Source of the DNA: an uncultured Ruminococcus sp.
Lineage (GTDB): Bacteria; Bacillota; Clostridia; Oscillospirales; Ruminococcaceae
Length of the DNA: 64,000 bases
Assembly: GCA_902762785.1 (NCBI GenBank)
Contig: CACWPL010000007.1
Coordinates: forward strand, 1-64,000
Direction: 5' to 3'
Part shown: positions 1 to 7,884 of the stretch, piece by piece
How the letters are laid out: every line of letters starts with the position of its first letter
Numbering within the stretch: the stretch's first letter is position 1
Program-made: the position numbers and the translations under genes
Notes under the pieces: generated by a model
Told to the model about the DNA's origin: nothing
The model's database searches: none
The model's input: only the letters and a program-made list of their open reading frames with translations

Positions 1-62
1 AGGGGACGGAGGGTTCAGCACCCGGATCCTTTGGTGCTTCTCTGTTCCTTTGTTCTGATTAT

Positions 63-91
63 ATTATAGCACTCCGAATTAGCACTGTCAA
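63..91 (-). promoter_or_regulatory. Sigma-A promoter reading leftward out of the window
   Basis: Read on the minus strand there is a perfect TTGACA, a 17-base spacer and TATAAT, with the -35 at 86-91 and the -10 at 63-68. The first 62 bases of the window would be its 5' leader, so the gene it drives lies outside to the left. It overlaps a CIRCE operator, so the target should be a heat-shock gene. Confidence 0.8.
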
Positions 92-105
92 GGGGAGAGT
101 GCTAA
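79..105. promoter_or_regulatory. CIRCE element (HrcA operator)
   Basis: The inverted repeat TTAGCACTG-N9-GAGTGCTAA differs from the CIRCE consensus TTAGCACTC-N9-GAGTGCTAA at a single position. It covers the -35 and part of the spacer of the leftward promoter, as expected for repression by HrcA. The controlled gene (groES/groEL, dnaK, clp or hsp20 types are the known targets) is beyond the left edge and cannot be named. Confidence 0.88.
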
Positions 106-241
106 TTTTCACACAGGTTTCATATTTTTGACAGAAATGTCACATTGGGTAAAAGTCACATCTGCATGAGGGGCAGGGATTATTCTCTGCCCTTCTTTTT
201 TCATATACTGTGACCCCTTATCATCTGCGAGGAGGTATGCG

Positions 242-646
242 ATGACCAACGAACAAAAGCAAGCTATAGTTTCCATGCGTGATTCAGGAGTACCAATTAC
301 TTCTATTGCACAGCAGCTCGGACTTTCTGTGAATACGATCAAATCCTACTGCAAGCGGCACGGCATTCACTCCGGCAATCAGTCCAGCAAAAACATCCTG
401 TTCTGCTTACAATGCCACAAAGAGATTCCGCAGGCTGAACACCGCAAAGAAAAGAAGTTCTGCTCCAATAAGTGCCGACAACTGTGGTGGGCTGAAAACA
501 CGGCATTGATTCCACGAGATTCTCAAATTGAACGCATCTGCCCTGTTTGCAAAACTTCATTCTTATCATACAAAAGCAAGCACCGCATTTACTGCTCCCG
601 CACCTGCTACGGAAAATCGAAGGAGGTATATCATGACAAAAAGTGA
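242..646 (+). CDS. HTH plus double zinc-ribbon protein of the recombinase island
   Basis: 134 residues. Residues 1-42 form a helix-turn-helix resembling a resolvase or sigma-like HTH (ITSIAQQLGLSVNTIKSYCKRH). Two Cys4 clusters follow: C55/C58/C74/C78 and C100/C103/C118/C122, both of the form CxxC...CxxxC. The start is set by GAGGAGG a few bases upstream. Its 3' end overlaps the next gene by 14 bases, and two serine recombinases follow, so it is probably an accessory DNA-binding protein or regulator of that element. No enzymatic motif is visible. The function is inferred from context. Confidence 0.75.
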   Translation: MTNEQKQAIVSMRDSGVPITSIAQQLGLSVNTIKSYCKRHGIHSGNQSSKNILFCLQCHKEIPQAEHRKEKKFCSNKCRQLWWAENTALIPRDSQIERICPVCKTSFLSYKSKHRIYCSRTCYGKSKEVYHDKK

Positions 647-797
647 GTTGTTCGATAGAATGTACCGCTACCAGAGGGTTATGTCGTGGGTACGCTCTCT
701 GCTCAGTCAGTCCCTTATCACCAAGGCTGAGTACGCCAAAATTGATACAATGATTGCACAGAAATACGGCATATCTTCGTGCAGCATATTCCGCTAA
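633..797 (+). CDS. Small SHOCT-like protein
   Basis: 54 residues, starting at an ATG behind AAGGAGG (621-627) and overlapping the end of the HTH/zinc gene. The second half (LITKAEYAKIDTMIAQKYGIS) fits the short SHOCT pattern, in which a hydrophobic-x-x-IT-x-x-EY segment is followed by a helix. Such small proteins are often encoded beside large serine recombinases in Clostridia. A role as recombination accessory or oligomerisation peptide is only a guess. Confidence 0.65.
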   Translation: MTKSELFDRMYRYQRVMSWVRSLLSQSLITKAEYAKIDTMIAQKYGISSCSIFR

Positions 798-813
798 AAA
801 CCGCAAAAAATCG

Positions 814-842
814 TTGACTTATAGCTCAATAGACGGTAACAT
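814..842 (+). promoter_or_regulatory. Possible promoter of the recombinase pair
   Basis: TTGACT at 814-819 is followed after 17 bases by TAACAT at 837-842, a weak -10. It lies just after the SHOCT-like gene and before the AAGGAGG of the first recombinase. The bases ATCGTTGACTT around its -35 recur in inverted form in the repeat cluster past the second recombinase, so the site may be a recombinase-binding site instead of, or as well as, a promoter. Confidence 0.35.
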
Positions 843-866
843 GGTAAGCGAAGGAGGTGTTGCTGT

Positions 867-2201
867 GTGGATAAAAGCAACCGCATAGTAGAAAGAGTTC
901 AGTTTTCCAACAAGCCCACTGTCAAGCTGCTGAGAACGGCAGCTTATGCCAGAGTATCCAGCGGCAAGGACGCAATGCTGCATTCCCTATCGGCGCAGGT
1001 CAGCTACTACAACAGTTTAATACAAAACAATCCCGAATGGCTGTTCTGCGGCGTGTACGCCGATGAAGCCCTGACGGGCACCAAGGATAACCGAGAAAAC
1101 TTTCAAAGATTACTCTCCGAATGCCGTTCCGGATGTATCGACCTTATCATAACAAAGTCGATTTCGAGGTTCGCCCGAAACACCGTAACGCTGCTGGAGA
1201 CTATTCGTGAACTGAAAGAACTGGGGGTGGATGTCTATTTTGAGGAGCAGAATATCCACTCGATCAGCCCTGACGGTGAGTTCATGCTGACGCTTTTAGG
1301 CTCGTATGCGCAGGAGGAAAGCTACTCCGCTAGTGAAAATCAGAAATGGCGTATCCGCAAGGATTTTGAACAGGGACGGCTCGGTAGCATTACAATGCTC
1401 GGATATGAACGCAACAGTGACGGCACGCTTATCATTGTTCCCAAAGAAGCGGAGATCGTAAGAATGATTTTCAACGACTTTCTCAGTGGTATGGGTAAAA
1501 ACGCAATTGCAAACAAACTGCTTGCAATGGGCGTTCCGACCAAGGGAGGCGGCATATGGACTGCATGGTCGATTCGCCGTATATTGAAAAACGAAAAATA
1601 TTGCGGAGACCTTCTGCTGCAAAAGTCCTTCCGTGAGAATCATATCACCAAGCGGAAAATGCCGAACCACGGCGAACTGCCGCAGTATTATGTAGAAAAA
1701 GCGCATGAAGCCATTATTGACAAGGGCGCATTTATGCTCGCACAGGAACTTCTGCGGGAGAAAAAAGAATATTTCACACCGAACAATCCTACAACTGGTA
1801 CCTACCCCTTTTCTGGTATCATTCACTGCGGCTGCTGCGGAAAGTACTTCCGCAGGAAAGTTCAGAGGTATCGTACCACTTGGATATGCTGGACTTACAA
1901 TGCAAGGGGCAAGAAATTCTGTCCAGAGTCCAAGCAGATACCGGAAGATATCCTGTATGATAAGTGCTGTGAGGTTTTAGAACTTCCCGAATTTGATGCT
2001 GAAGTATTCAGAGCTGAGATTGAAGATATTCTCGTACCGAAAGCAAATGTGTTGACTTTTCTTTTCAAAGACGGTCACGAGCAGACAGTCCGCTGGGAAG
2101 ATCATTCAAGATCAGAAGCATGGACAGCGGAGAAACGCTCCCAGGCGGCAGCGTGTGGCAAGAAAGGTGCGGCAGCGAGAGAAAGGAGAAAGAAGAAGTG
2201 A
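867..2201 (+). CDS. Large serine recombinase, first of a tandem pair
   Basis: 444 residues. GTG start 9 bases after AAGGAGG. Resolvase catalytic domain at about 20-165 with the nucleophile Ser31 in YARVSS and the arginine-rich ITKSISRFARNT motif; recombinase domain at about 185-285; zinc ribbon at about 315-350 (CGCCG ... C ... C). The C-terminal part is short and basic and lacks the long coiled coil of the next protein. The stop overlaps the GTG start of the second recombinase, so the two are probably translated together and may act as a heteromer. Proteins of this type excise or integrate mobile DNA between short att sites. The codon and base use is clearly more AT-rich than the flanking chromosome. 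Confidence 0.93.
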   Translation: MDKSNRIVERVQFSNKPTVKLLRTAAYARVSSGKDAMLHSLSAQVSYYNSLIQNNPEWLFCGVYADEALTGTKDNRENFQRLLSECRSGCIDLIITKSISRFARNTVTLLETIRELKELGVDVYFEEQNIHSISPDGEFMLTLLGSYAQEESYSASENQKWRIRKDFEQGRLGSITMLGYERNSDGTLIIVPKEAEIVRMIFNDFLSGMGKNAIANKLLAMGVPTKGGGIWTAWSIRRILKNEKYCGDLLLQKSFRENHITKRKMPNHGELPQYYVEKAHEAIIDKGAFMLAQELLREKKEYFTPNNPTTGTYPFSGIIHCGCCGKYFRRKVQRYRTTWICWTYNARGKKFCPESKQIPEDILYDKCCEVLELPEFDAEVFRAEIEDILVPKANVLTFLFKDGHEQTVRWEDHSRSEAWTAEKRSQAAACGKKGAAARERRKKK

Positions 2202-3775
2202 GCAAACAAGTAACAATCATTCCGGCAAAGCTGAATCGTGCAACATTCACACCCTTAGATCAGCCGAAAAAACGCAAGGTTGCCGGATACGCACGAGTTT
2301 CGACCGATTCCGAAGAACAGCAGACTTCCTACGAAGCGCAGGTTTCCTACTACACAGAATACATTCAAAAGCGTGCAGACTGGGAGTTTGCGGGCGTGTA
2401 TACGGATCAGGGTATCTCGGCGACCAATACAAAGCACAGAGACGGTTTTAATCGAATGATCGCAGATGCTTTAGACGGTAAGATAGATTTGATCGTTACG
2501 AAATCAGTATCCCGTTTCGCCCGAAACACTGTGGATAGCCTGACGACCGTCAGAAAGCTGAAGGAAAAAGGCGTGGAGGTCTACTTCGAGAAGGAGAATA
2601 TCTACACCCTCGATTCCAAGGGCGAATTGTTCATCACCATAATGAGTTCCTTGGCACAGGAGGAGTCGAGAAGCATCAGTGAGAATGTAACATGGGGACA
2701 GCGAAAGCGTATGGCGGACGGCAAGGTCACAATGCCTTACGGACGATTCTTAGGATATCGTAAGGGCGAGGACGGGCTTCCTGAGATCGTACCAGAGGAA
2801 GCTGAAGTTGTCAGGCTCATATACAAATCCTTCATGGAAGGAATGTCCTACTACAAAATTGCAAAAATGCTGATGGGTATGGAGATTCCTGCCCCTGCCG
2901 GCGGTGAAAAGTGGCACAGACGAACTGTGGAAAGCATTCTCACGAACGAGAAGTACAAGGGCAGTGCATTACTCCAAAAGAAGTTCACTGTGAACTTTCT
3001 CACGAAAAAGCAAAAGGTCAACGAGGGTGAAGTGCCGCAGTATTTCGTGGAACACAGCCATGATGCGATCATTGACCCAGAGGAGTATGAGCTGGTACAG
3101 GCAGAAATAGAAAGACGAAAAGGACTCGGCAAAGAGTATAGCGGCAGTTCTATTTTCTCGGCAAAACTCGTCTGCTCCTGCTGTGGCGGTTTCTTCGGCT
3201 CGAAAGTGTGGCATTCTACTTCCAAATACCGCCGCGTGATCTGGCAGTGTAATCACAAGTTCAAGAACGGAGAGAAGTGTAAAACGCCGCATCTGTATGA
3301 GGACGATATAAAAAAGCGGTTCATTGAGGTATGCAACCAGATAGCATCTGACAAGGAGGATTTTCTGCTTTCCTGTCAGCAAATCGTGGAAATGCTCTCC
3401 GACACCGCAGCACTGGACAAGAAAATCGAAGTACAGTATATCTACCTGAACGGGCTGGCAGTCTCGATGCAGGAGTTCATTAAGGAAAACGCTATGAAAC
3501 CACAGGACGAGAACTTCTACCAAAAGAAAATGGCAGAATACAACTCACAGAAAGCTGAAGCCGAAAAAGTCCTGCATGACCTTCAAGACAAGAGAGCCGC
3601 TCGGCTTTCACGCAAGGAACTGCTCGAAGGGCTTATCCGGACAATGAAGCATGATGATATCGTGGCCAACACCTTTGACGCTAAACTCTGGCTGCTGCTT
3701 GTAGAAAAAGCAACCGTGGGAACAGACGGAAAGCTGACCTTCACGCTACGGAACGGCATGGAGATTCAAGTGTAA
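2198..3775 (+). CDS. Large serine recombinase, second of a tandem pair
   Basis: 525 residues from GTG 2198, which overlaps the upstream stop as GTGA and sits behind GAGAAAGGAG. A longer in-frame start exists at 2120 but would run inside the first recombinase. Catalytic Ser35 in YARVST; KSVSRFARNT motif; recombinase domain at about 185-300; zinc ribbon (CSCCG ... CNHKFKNGEKC) at about 325-365; then a long charged coiled-coil-like region and a C-terminal domain, the usual plan of full-length large serine recombinases. It is related to but clearly diverged from its neighbour. It is followed by a strong terminator that closes the island operon. Confidence 0.93.
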   Translation: MSKQVTIIPAKLNRATFTPLDQPKKRKVAGYARVSTDSEEQQTSYEAQVSYYTEYIQKRADWEFAGVYTDQGISATNTKHRDGFNRMIADALDGKIDLIVTKSVSRFARNTVDSLTTVRKLKEKGVEVYFEKENIYTLDSKGELFITIMSSLAQEESRSISENVTWGQRKRMADGKVTMPYGRFLGYRKGEDGLPEIVPEEAEVVRLIYKSFMEGMSYYKIAKMLMGMEIPAPAGGEKWHRRTVESILTNEKYKGSALLQKKFTVNFLTKKQKVNEGEVPQYFVEHSHDAIIDPEEYELVQAEIERRKGLGKEYSGSSIFSAKLVCSCCGGFFGSKVWHSTSKYRRVIWQCNHKFKNGEKCKTPHLYEDDIKKRFIEVCNQIASDKEDFLLSCQQIVEMLSDTAALDKKIEVQYIYLNGLAVSMQEFIKENAMKPQDENFYQKKMAEYNSQKAEAEKVLHDLQDKRAARLSRKELLEGLIRTMKHDDIVANTFDAKLWLLLVEKATVGTDGKLTFTLRNGMEIQV

Positions 3776-3787
3776 TAAATAGTTTTA

Positions 3788-3849
3788 AGGGGCTGTGGAT
3801 ACCAATGTGATACTTTTCACACTGGCTCATCCACAGCCCCTCTTTTTTT
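3788..3849 (+). terminator. Intrinsic terminator of the recombinase operon
   Basis: A 13-bp stem (AGGGGCTGTGGAT with ATCCACAGCCCCT) continues into a second stem (CCAATGTGA with TCACACTGG, one mismatch) and is followed by TCTTTTTTT. The hairpin is unusually long and could also be a structural end of the element. Confidence 0.85.
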
Positions 3850-3873
3850 ATGCCTATTTACAGCCTACTCTGA

Positions 3874-3981
3874 GTTTCGTTACAAAAGTCAACGATAGTC
3901 CGAAAAAAACGAAAAATGCACCCTCTCGATTTGCGTTTCGTTACAAAAATCAACGATTACTTTTGCTATCGTTGACTTTTG
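3874..3981. repeat. Direct and inverted repeat cluster downstream of the recombinases
   Basis: Copy A (GTTTCGTTACAAAAGTCAACGATAG starts at 3874) recurs almost exactly as copy B from 3935. A third copy, CTATCGTTGACTTTTG at 3966-3981, is the perfect inverted complement of 3883-3898. Copy B and the inverted copy can fold as a 14-bp stem with one mismatch. Nothing in 3850-4136 looks coding, so these repeats are the only structure seen there apart from a GCACCCC/GGGGTGC stem at about 4098-4132. They could be binding or attachment sequences of the recombinases. Confidence 0.6.
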
Positions 3982-4136
3982 AGGTGTATTTCTGCATTTT
4001 TGACTGTTATGGGACTCGTATAAGCCCATATCTTTCACTATACCGTTTCCGATTGCCCTCAAAGACTGCGTATTATCTGCGTTTAGAAAGAATAATGCAC
4101 CCCAACTTCGATTGTATCAAAATAGGGGTGCTAATA

Positions 4137-4212
4137 TGGTGGAGCATACGGGATTCGAACCCGTGACCTTCACACTGCCAGTGTGACGCGCTACCAACTG
4201 CGCCAATGCCCC
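4137..4212 (-). tRNA. tRNA-Ala (anticodon GGC)
   Basis: Complete cloverleaf on the minus strand: acceptor GGGGCAT/ATGCTCC with one G-U pair, D-arm, anticodon loop CTGGCAG with GGC at the anticodon, T-arm with GGTTCGAAT, discriminator A and encoded CCA. It reads GCC and, by wobble, GCU alanine codons. It has its own promoter and stands next to the recombinase island, but its 3' end is intact and I see no duplicated copy that would mark an att site. Confidence 0.95.
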
Positions 4213-4230
4213 GTCGTCTCAACAAATAGA

Positions 4231-4259
4231 ATTATACCACATCGAGCGGCGTTTGTCAA
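4231..4259 (-). promoter_or_regulatory. Promoter of tRNA-Ala
   Basis: On the minus strand TTGACA (4254-4259), a 17-base spacer ending in GATGTGG, and TATAAT (4231-4236) lie about 20 bases upstream of the tRNA. Confidence 0.85.
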
Positions 4260-4332
4260 GGGGTTTTTGAAAAAAAGATGCTGCTTTTGAAAAAAATTTT
4301 CGTGCCATACGAACGACGCTGTTTTGGAAAAT

Positions 4333-4363
4333 AAAAAAGCACTCTACGTTCCCGTAGAGTGCT
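4333..4363 (-). terminator. Terminator of tRNA-Thr (minus copy)
   Basis: An 11-bp stem AGCACTCTACG/CGTAGAGTGCT with a four-base loop follows the tRNA directly and is followed on the minus strand by a T run. The same stem sequence follows the plus-strand copy at 9100. Confidence 0.85.
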
Positions 4364-4364
4364 T

Positions 4365-4440
4365 TGGAGCTGATGACCGGATTCGAACCGGTGACCTACG
4401 CCTTACCAAGGCGTTGCGCTACCACCTGTGCCACATCAGC
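4365..4440 (-). tRNA. tRNA-Thr (anticodon GGT), copy 1
   Basis: Cloverleaf with acceptor GCTGATG/CATCAGC, anticodon stem ACGCC/GGCGT, loop TTGGTAA with anticodon GGT, discriminator T and encoded CCA. All 76 bases are identical to the copy at 9023-9098 on the opposite strand. Promoter and terminator stem are similar too, so the whole transcription unit appears duplicated. Confidence 0.95.
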
Positions 4441-4450
4441 GACCTTATAT

Positions 4451-4479
4451 AGTATAGCACATCTCGGTCGGTTTGTCAA
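4451..4479 (-). promoter_or_regulatory. Promoter of tRNA-Thr copy 1
   Basis: Minus strand TTGACA (4474-4479), 17-base spacer ending in GATGTGC, TATACT (4451-4456). The bases TTGAAAAAACAC before the -35 are shared with the promoter of the second copy. Confidence 0.85.
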
Positions 4480-4567
4480 GTGTTTTTTCAAATATTTTTT
4501 GAGCGTTTTCAAATGGGCGGGGGAGGGGACTTTCAATATTTGGTTCGAGAAAATATGTTCTTTTATA

Positions 4568-4596
4568 TTGACAAGCACGAACAAATGTGCTATACT
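4568..4596 (+). promoter_or_regulatory. Promoter of the Y-family polymerase with LexA-like sites
   Basis: TTGACA (4568-4573), 17 bases, TATACT (4591-4596). The spacer holds CGAACAAATGTGC (4578-4590), close to the Firmicute LexA box CGAAC-N4-GTTCG. Two weaker half-matches with GTTC (AATATGTTC upstream, CGCATGTTC downstream) flank it. A LexA-bound repressor here would block RNA polymerase, which suits an SOS polymerase. The spacing is seen; LexA control is inferred. Confidence 0.65.
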
Positions 4597-4653
4597 GAAT
4601 ATAAATCAAAACGCATGTTCTTTTATGAGGACGGCGGGCAAGGAGGGGAGAAC

Positions 4654-6135
4654 ATGGGCACCTACATCTGCATCGACCTGAAGAGCTTTTATGCCTCTGT
4701 GGAGTGCGTGGACCGGGGGCTCGACCCGCTGGATACCGCGCTGCTTGTCGCCGACCGCTCGCGGACGGACAAGACCATCTGCCTGGCCGTGTCGCCGGCG
4801 CTCAAGGCATTCGGTGTGCCGGGGCGGCCGCGGCTGTTCGAGGCCGTGGAGATCGTGGCCGAGGTGGATCGCCGCCGCGCGTTCCTTTCGCCGGGCGGAC
4901 GGTGCCGAGGTAAGTCCCAGAGCGCTGCCGAGCTTGCGGCCGACCCCACGCTCGCGGTCGACTACATCGTCGCACCGCCGCGGATGGCACGCTACATGGA
5001 GGTCAGCACGCAGATCTACCAGATCTACCTGCGCCACATCGCCCCGGAGGACATCCATGTCTATTCCGTGGACGAGGTGTTCATCGACGCGGGGCCGTAT
5101 CTGCGCAGCGAGCGCTGTGACGCGCATACGCTCGCGCTGCGGCTCGTGCGGGAGGTGCTGCAGGAGACGGGGATCACGGCCACCGCCGGCATCGGTACCG
5201 ACCTCTACCTCGCCAAGGTCGCCATGGACATCGTGGCCAAGAAGATGCCCCCCGACCGCGACGGCGTGCGCATCGCGGCGCTGGACGAGGCCTCCTACCG
5301 CCGCACGCTCTGGGACCACCGCCCGCTCACGGACTTCTGGCGCATCGGCAGCGGCACGGCGCGGCGCCTGGCACGGCTCGGCCTCTACACGATGGGGGAC
5401 GTGGCCGCCTTCTCGGAGCACGGTGAGGACACGCTCTGGCGCATCTTCGGTAAGCACGCCGAGCTCCTCATCGACCACGCGTGGGGATGGGAGCCGTGTA
5501 CCATGCAGGACATCAAGGCCTATCGTCCCGCGCGGCACAGTCTCAGCAGGGGACAGGTGCTGCCGCGCGCCTACAGCTTCGAGGAGGCGCGGCTCATCGT
5601 CCGGGAGATGGCCGAGCAGCTCGCGACCGAGCTCGTGCGCACGGAGCAGGTCACGGAGAAGGTCGTGCTCAGCGTGGGCTACGACCGCAGCGGCATCCCG
5701 GAGGACTACGACGGCCCCATGTCCGTCGACCATTATGGCAGACGTGTCCCTGCCTCGACCGGCGGCTCCGCGCGCTTGGGGCGTCAGACCGACTCCGCTC
5801 GCCTCATCTCCCAAGCGATGACGGCGATCTTCCTCCAAACGACCGACGCCTCGCTCCGGGTGCGGCGGCTCTGCCTGGCCGCGGAGGAGGTCGTGCCGCT
5901 GGCGGAGGCCGCCCCGCCGGAGCCGATCCAGTACAGTCTGTTCGACGACGTAGAGGCGCTCGAGCAGCGCCGTGCCGCCGAGGACGCCGCGCTCGCGCGG
6001 GAGCATCGGATGCAGGAGGCAGTCATTTATTTAAAGGAAAGGTTCGGGAAGAACGCCGTGTTCCGCGGCATGGACCTCGAGGAGGCCGCCACGACCCGCG
6101 AGCGCAACGCCCAGGTCGGCGGCCACCGTGCCTGA
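4654..6135 (+). CDS. Y-family (DinB/UmuC/UvrX-type) DNA polymerase
   Basis: 493 residues. ATG 4654 lies behind AAGGAGGGG. The palm starts with ICIDLKSFYASVEC, carrying the first metal-binding Asp, and the second catalytic site is YSVDEVFID. A helix-hairpin-helix region and a little-finger domain follow. Near the C-terminus QYSLF matches the beta-clamp binding motif QxSLF. It should perform error-prone translesion synthesis. Its promoter carries LexA-like sites and it is followed after 13 bases by a YolD-like gene, the same pairing as the UvrX/YolD-type loci of other Firmicutes. I would call it UvrX-like rather than DinB because of that partner. Confidence 0.92.
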   Translation: MGTYICIDLKSFYASVECVDRGLDPLDTALLVADRSRTDKTICLAVSPALKAFGVPGRPRLFEAVEIVAEVDRRRAFLSPGGRCRGKSQSAAELAADPTLAVDYIVAPPRMARYMEVSTQIYQIYLRHIAPEDIHVYSVDEVFIDAGPYLRSERCDAHTLALRLVREVLQETGITATAGIGTDLYLAKVAMDIVAKKMPPDRDGVRIAALDEASYRRTLWDHRPLTDFWRIGSGTARRLARLGLYTMGDVAAFSEHGEDTLWRIFGKHAELLIDHAWGWEPCTMQDIKAYRPARHSLSRGQVLPRAYSFEEARLIVREMAEQLATELVRTEQVTEKVVLSVGYDRSGIPEDYDGPMSVDHYGRRVPASTGGSARLGRQTDSARLISQAMTAIFLQTTDASLRVRRLCLAAEEVVPLAEAAPPEPIQYSLFDDVEALEQRRAAEDAALAREHRMQEAVIYLKERFGKNAVFRGMDLEEAATTRERNAQVGGHRA

Positions 6136-6148
6136 CAAGGAGGACAGT

Positions 6149-6595
6149 ATGCAGGAAGCATCACCATATGCCGCTATTTTGGACCATCCCCACTACACGC
6201 TCCGTCGCCATCGTCCCATGGCGCGGGCGGACCGCGCTATCCAGTTCGCACCGTTCGCGGCCCTGGAGGGGTATGAGGAGTCCGTGGCCGAGGGCGCGCG
6301 TCTGACCACGCCGCGGGAGACGCTCGACGAGGACGCGCTCGCTGCCCTTGACGCCGCGATGCAGTCGCTCCTGGAGCGTGCCGCGGAGCGTCCGGCCGTG
6401 ACCGTGATGTGGTTCCTGCCGGACGCGCGGAAGGACGGCGGCCGCTATGTGACGTATCAAGGCCATTTCCGCTTCCTCGACGAGGAGCGAGGCCTCCTCC
6501 TCATGACCGACGGCACGTCCATCCCCGTCGATGCGGTCTGTGGAATCCGGCTCGAGGAGGACGATGTGCGACAAAAGATGGGCGGGGACTATTGA
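6149..6595 (+). CDS. YolD-like protein
   Basis: 148 residues. The start ATG 6149 is chosen because of AAGGAGG ending seven bases upstream; an in-frame ATG at 6128 has no ribosome site. Contains the YolD hallmarks: RADRAIQFAPFAALEGYEE near residue 30, then a small beta-rich domain with a YQGHFRFLDEERGLLLM segment. YolD proteins accompany Y-family polymerases and are thought to modulate mutagenic repair. Its stop codon overlaps the -35 of the leuB promoter. Confidence 0.85.
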   Translation: MQEASPYAAILDHPHYTLRRHRPMARADRAIQFAPFAALEGYEESVAEGARLTTPRETLDEDALAALDAAMQSLLERAAERPAVTVMWFLPDARKDGGRYVTYQGHFRFLDEERGLLLMTDGTSIPVDAVCGIRLEEDDVRQKMGGDY

Positions 6596-6620
6596 CTTTT
6601 CCGTGGAAACGTAGTATAAT
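6592..6620 (+). promoter_or_regulatory. Promoter of leuB
   Basis: TTGACT (6592-6597), 17 bases, TATAAT (6615-6620). I see no T-box or terminator hairpin in the 80-base leader. Confidence 0.8.
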
Positions 6621-6704
6621 AAGTATGTTGGGCGTGGACAACTGTCCGCCATGCTCGGGGCGTCGCTCCGAGGCTCTATTCCACGATAAAGGATGATGTA
6701 TGAA

Positions 6705-7799
6705 ATGACGAACCATATCGCAGTGATCAAGGGCGACGGCATCGGCCCCGAGATCGTCACGGAGGCCATGAAGGTCCTCGACCGCGTGGCCGAGGTGTTC
6801 GGGCATACCTTCGAGTACGAGCAGCTCCTCATGGGCGGATGCTCCATCGACGCCTACGGTGAGCCCCTGACTGATGACACCATCGCCGCCTGCAAGCGCG
6901 CAGACGCCGTGCTGATGGGCTCCATCGGCGGCAACACCACCACCTCCCCCTGGTACAAGCTCCCCGCGCACCTGCGTCCGGAGGCGGGCCTTCTGAAGCT
7001 CCGCAAGTCGCTCGGCCTCTTCGCGAACCTGCGTCCCTGCGTGCTCTACCCGGAGCTCCGCCGTGCCTGCACCCTCCGCGAGGACATCAGCGAGCAGGGC
7101 TTCGACATGCTCATCATGCGCGAGCTGACCGGCGGCCTCTACTTCGGTGAGCGCCATACCGAGCCGGTGGACGGCGTGATGACCGCTGTCGATACTTTAA
7201 AATATGATGAGAACGAGATCCGCCGCATCGCCATCAAGGCCTTCGAGGTCGCCATGAAGCGCCGCAGGAAGGTCACGAGCGTGGACAAGGCCAATGTCCT
7301 CGATACCTCCCGCCTGTGGCGCAAGGTCGTCGAGGAGGTCGCGAAGGACTACCCCGAGGTGACGCTCGAGCATGCGCTGGTGGACAGCACCGCCATGCAG
7401 ATCGTCCGCGCCCCCGCACAGTTCGACGTCATGGTGACAGAGAACATGTTCGGCGACATCCTCTCCGACGAGGCCGCCATGGTCACCGGCTCCCTCGGCA
7501 TGCTGCCGAGCGCGTCGCTCAATGAGACGAAGTTCGGCCTCTACGAGCCGTCCGGCGGCTCCGCGCCCGACATCGCGGGCAAGGACATCGCCAACCCGAT
7601 CGCCGCGATCCTCTCCGGCGCGATGCTCCTGCGCTATTCGCTGGACATGCAGGCCGAGGCTGACGCGGTCGAGGCTGCCGTCAAGCAGGTGCTCGCCGAT
7701 GGGTACCGCACCGGCGACATCATGAGCGAGGGCTGCACCAGGGTCGGCTGCGCCGAGATGGGCACGCTGATCGCGGAGCGCGTCAAGAAGGGCGCCTGA
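6705..7799 (+). CDS. leuB: 3-isopropylmalate dehydrogenase
   Basis: 364 residues from ATG 6705; ATGs at 6693 and 6696 are in frame but sit on top of the AAAGGA ribosome site. Catalyses NAD-dependent oxidative decarboxylation of 3-isopropylmalate in leucine synthesis. Seen: N-terminal [14 protein letters not shown], substrate-binding [24 protein letters not shown], and the NAD site [16 protein letters not shown] with preceding DILSDEAA metal ligands. Leucine genes leuA, leuC and leuD are not in the window. It lies 85 bases before ilvE, so the two may share the promoter at 6592. Confidence 0.95.
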   Translation: MTNHIAVIKGDGIGPEIVTEAMKVLDRVAEVFGHTFEYEQLLMGGCSIDAYGEPLTDDTIAACKRADAVLMGSIGGNTTTSPWYKLPAHLRPEAGLLKLRKSLGLFANLRPCVLYPELRRACTLREDISEQGFDMLIMRELTGGLYFGERHTEPVDGVMTAVDTLKYDENEIRRIAIKAFEVAMKRRRKVTSVDKANVLDTSRLWRKVVEEVAKDYPEVTLEHALVDSTAMQIVRAPAQFDVMVTENMFGDILSDEAAMVTGSLGMLPSASLNETKFGLYEPSGGSAPDIAGKDIANPIAAILSGAMLLRYSLDMQAEADAVEAAVKQVLADGYRTGDIMSEGCTRVGCAEMGTLIAERVKKGA

Positions 7800-7884
7800 T
7801 CTCCCTATGTTCCCCGTCGGCTCATAGGAGCCGCTACATAAGAATGGCCATATCTGGCTATATTTCAGAAAGAAGGATAATTCC

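Noticed and set aside
4137-4212. tRNA-Ala as the attachment site of the recombinase island
   Set aside because: No duplicated tRNA 3' end is found on the other side of the island, and large serine recombinases rarely use tRNA genes.
7800-7884. Small CGGCTC/GAGCCG stem between leuB and ilvE as a terminator
   Set aside because: No T run follows, and the two genes are likely cotranscribed.
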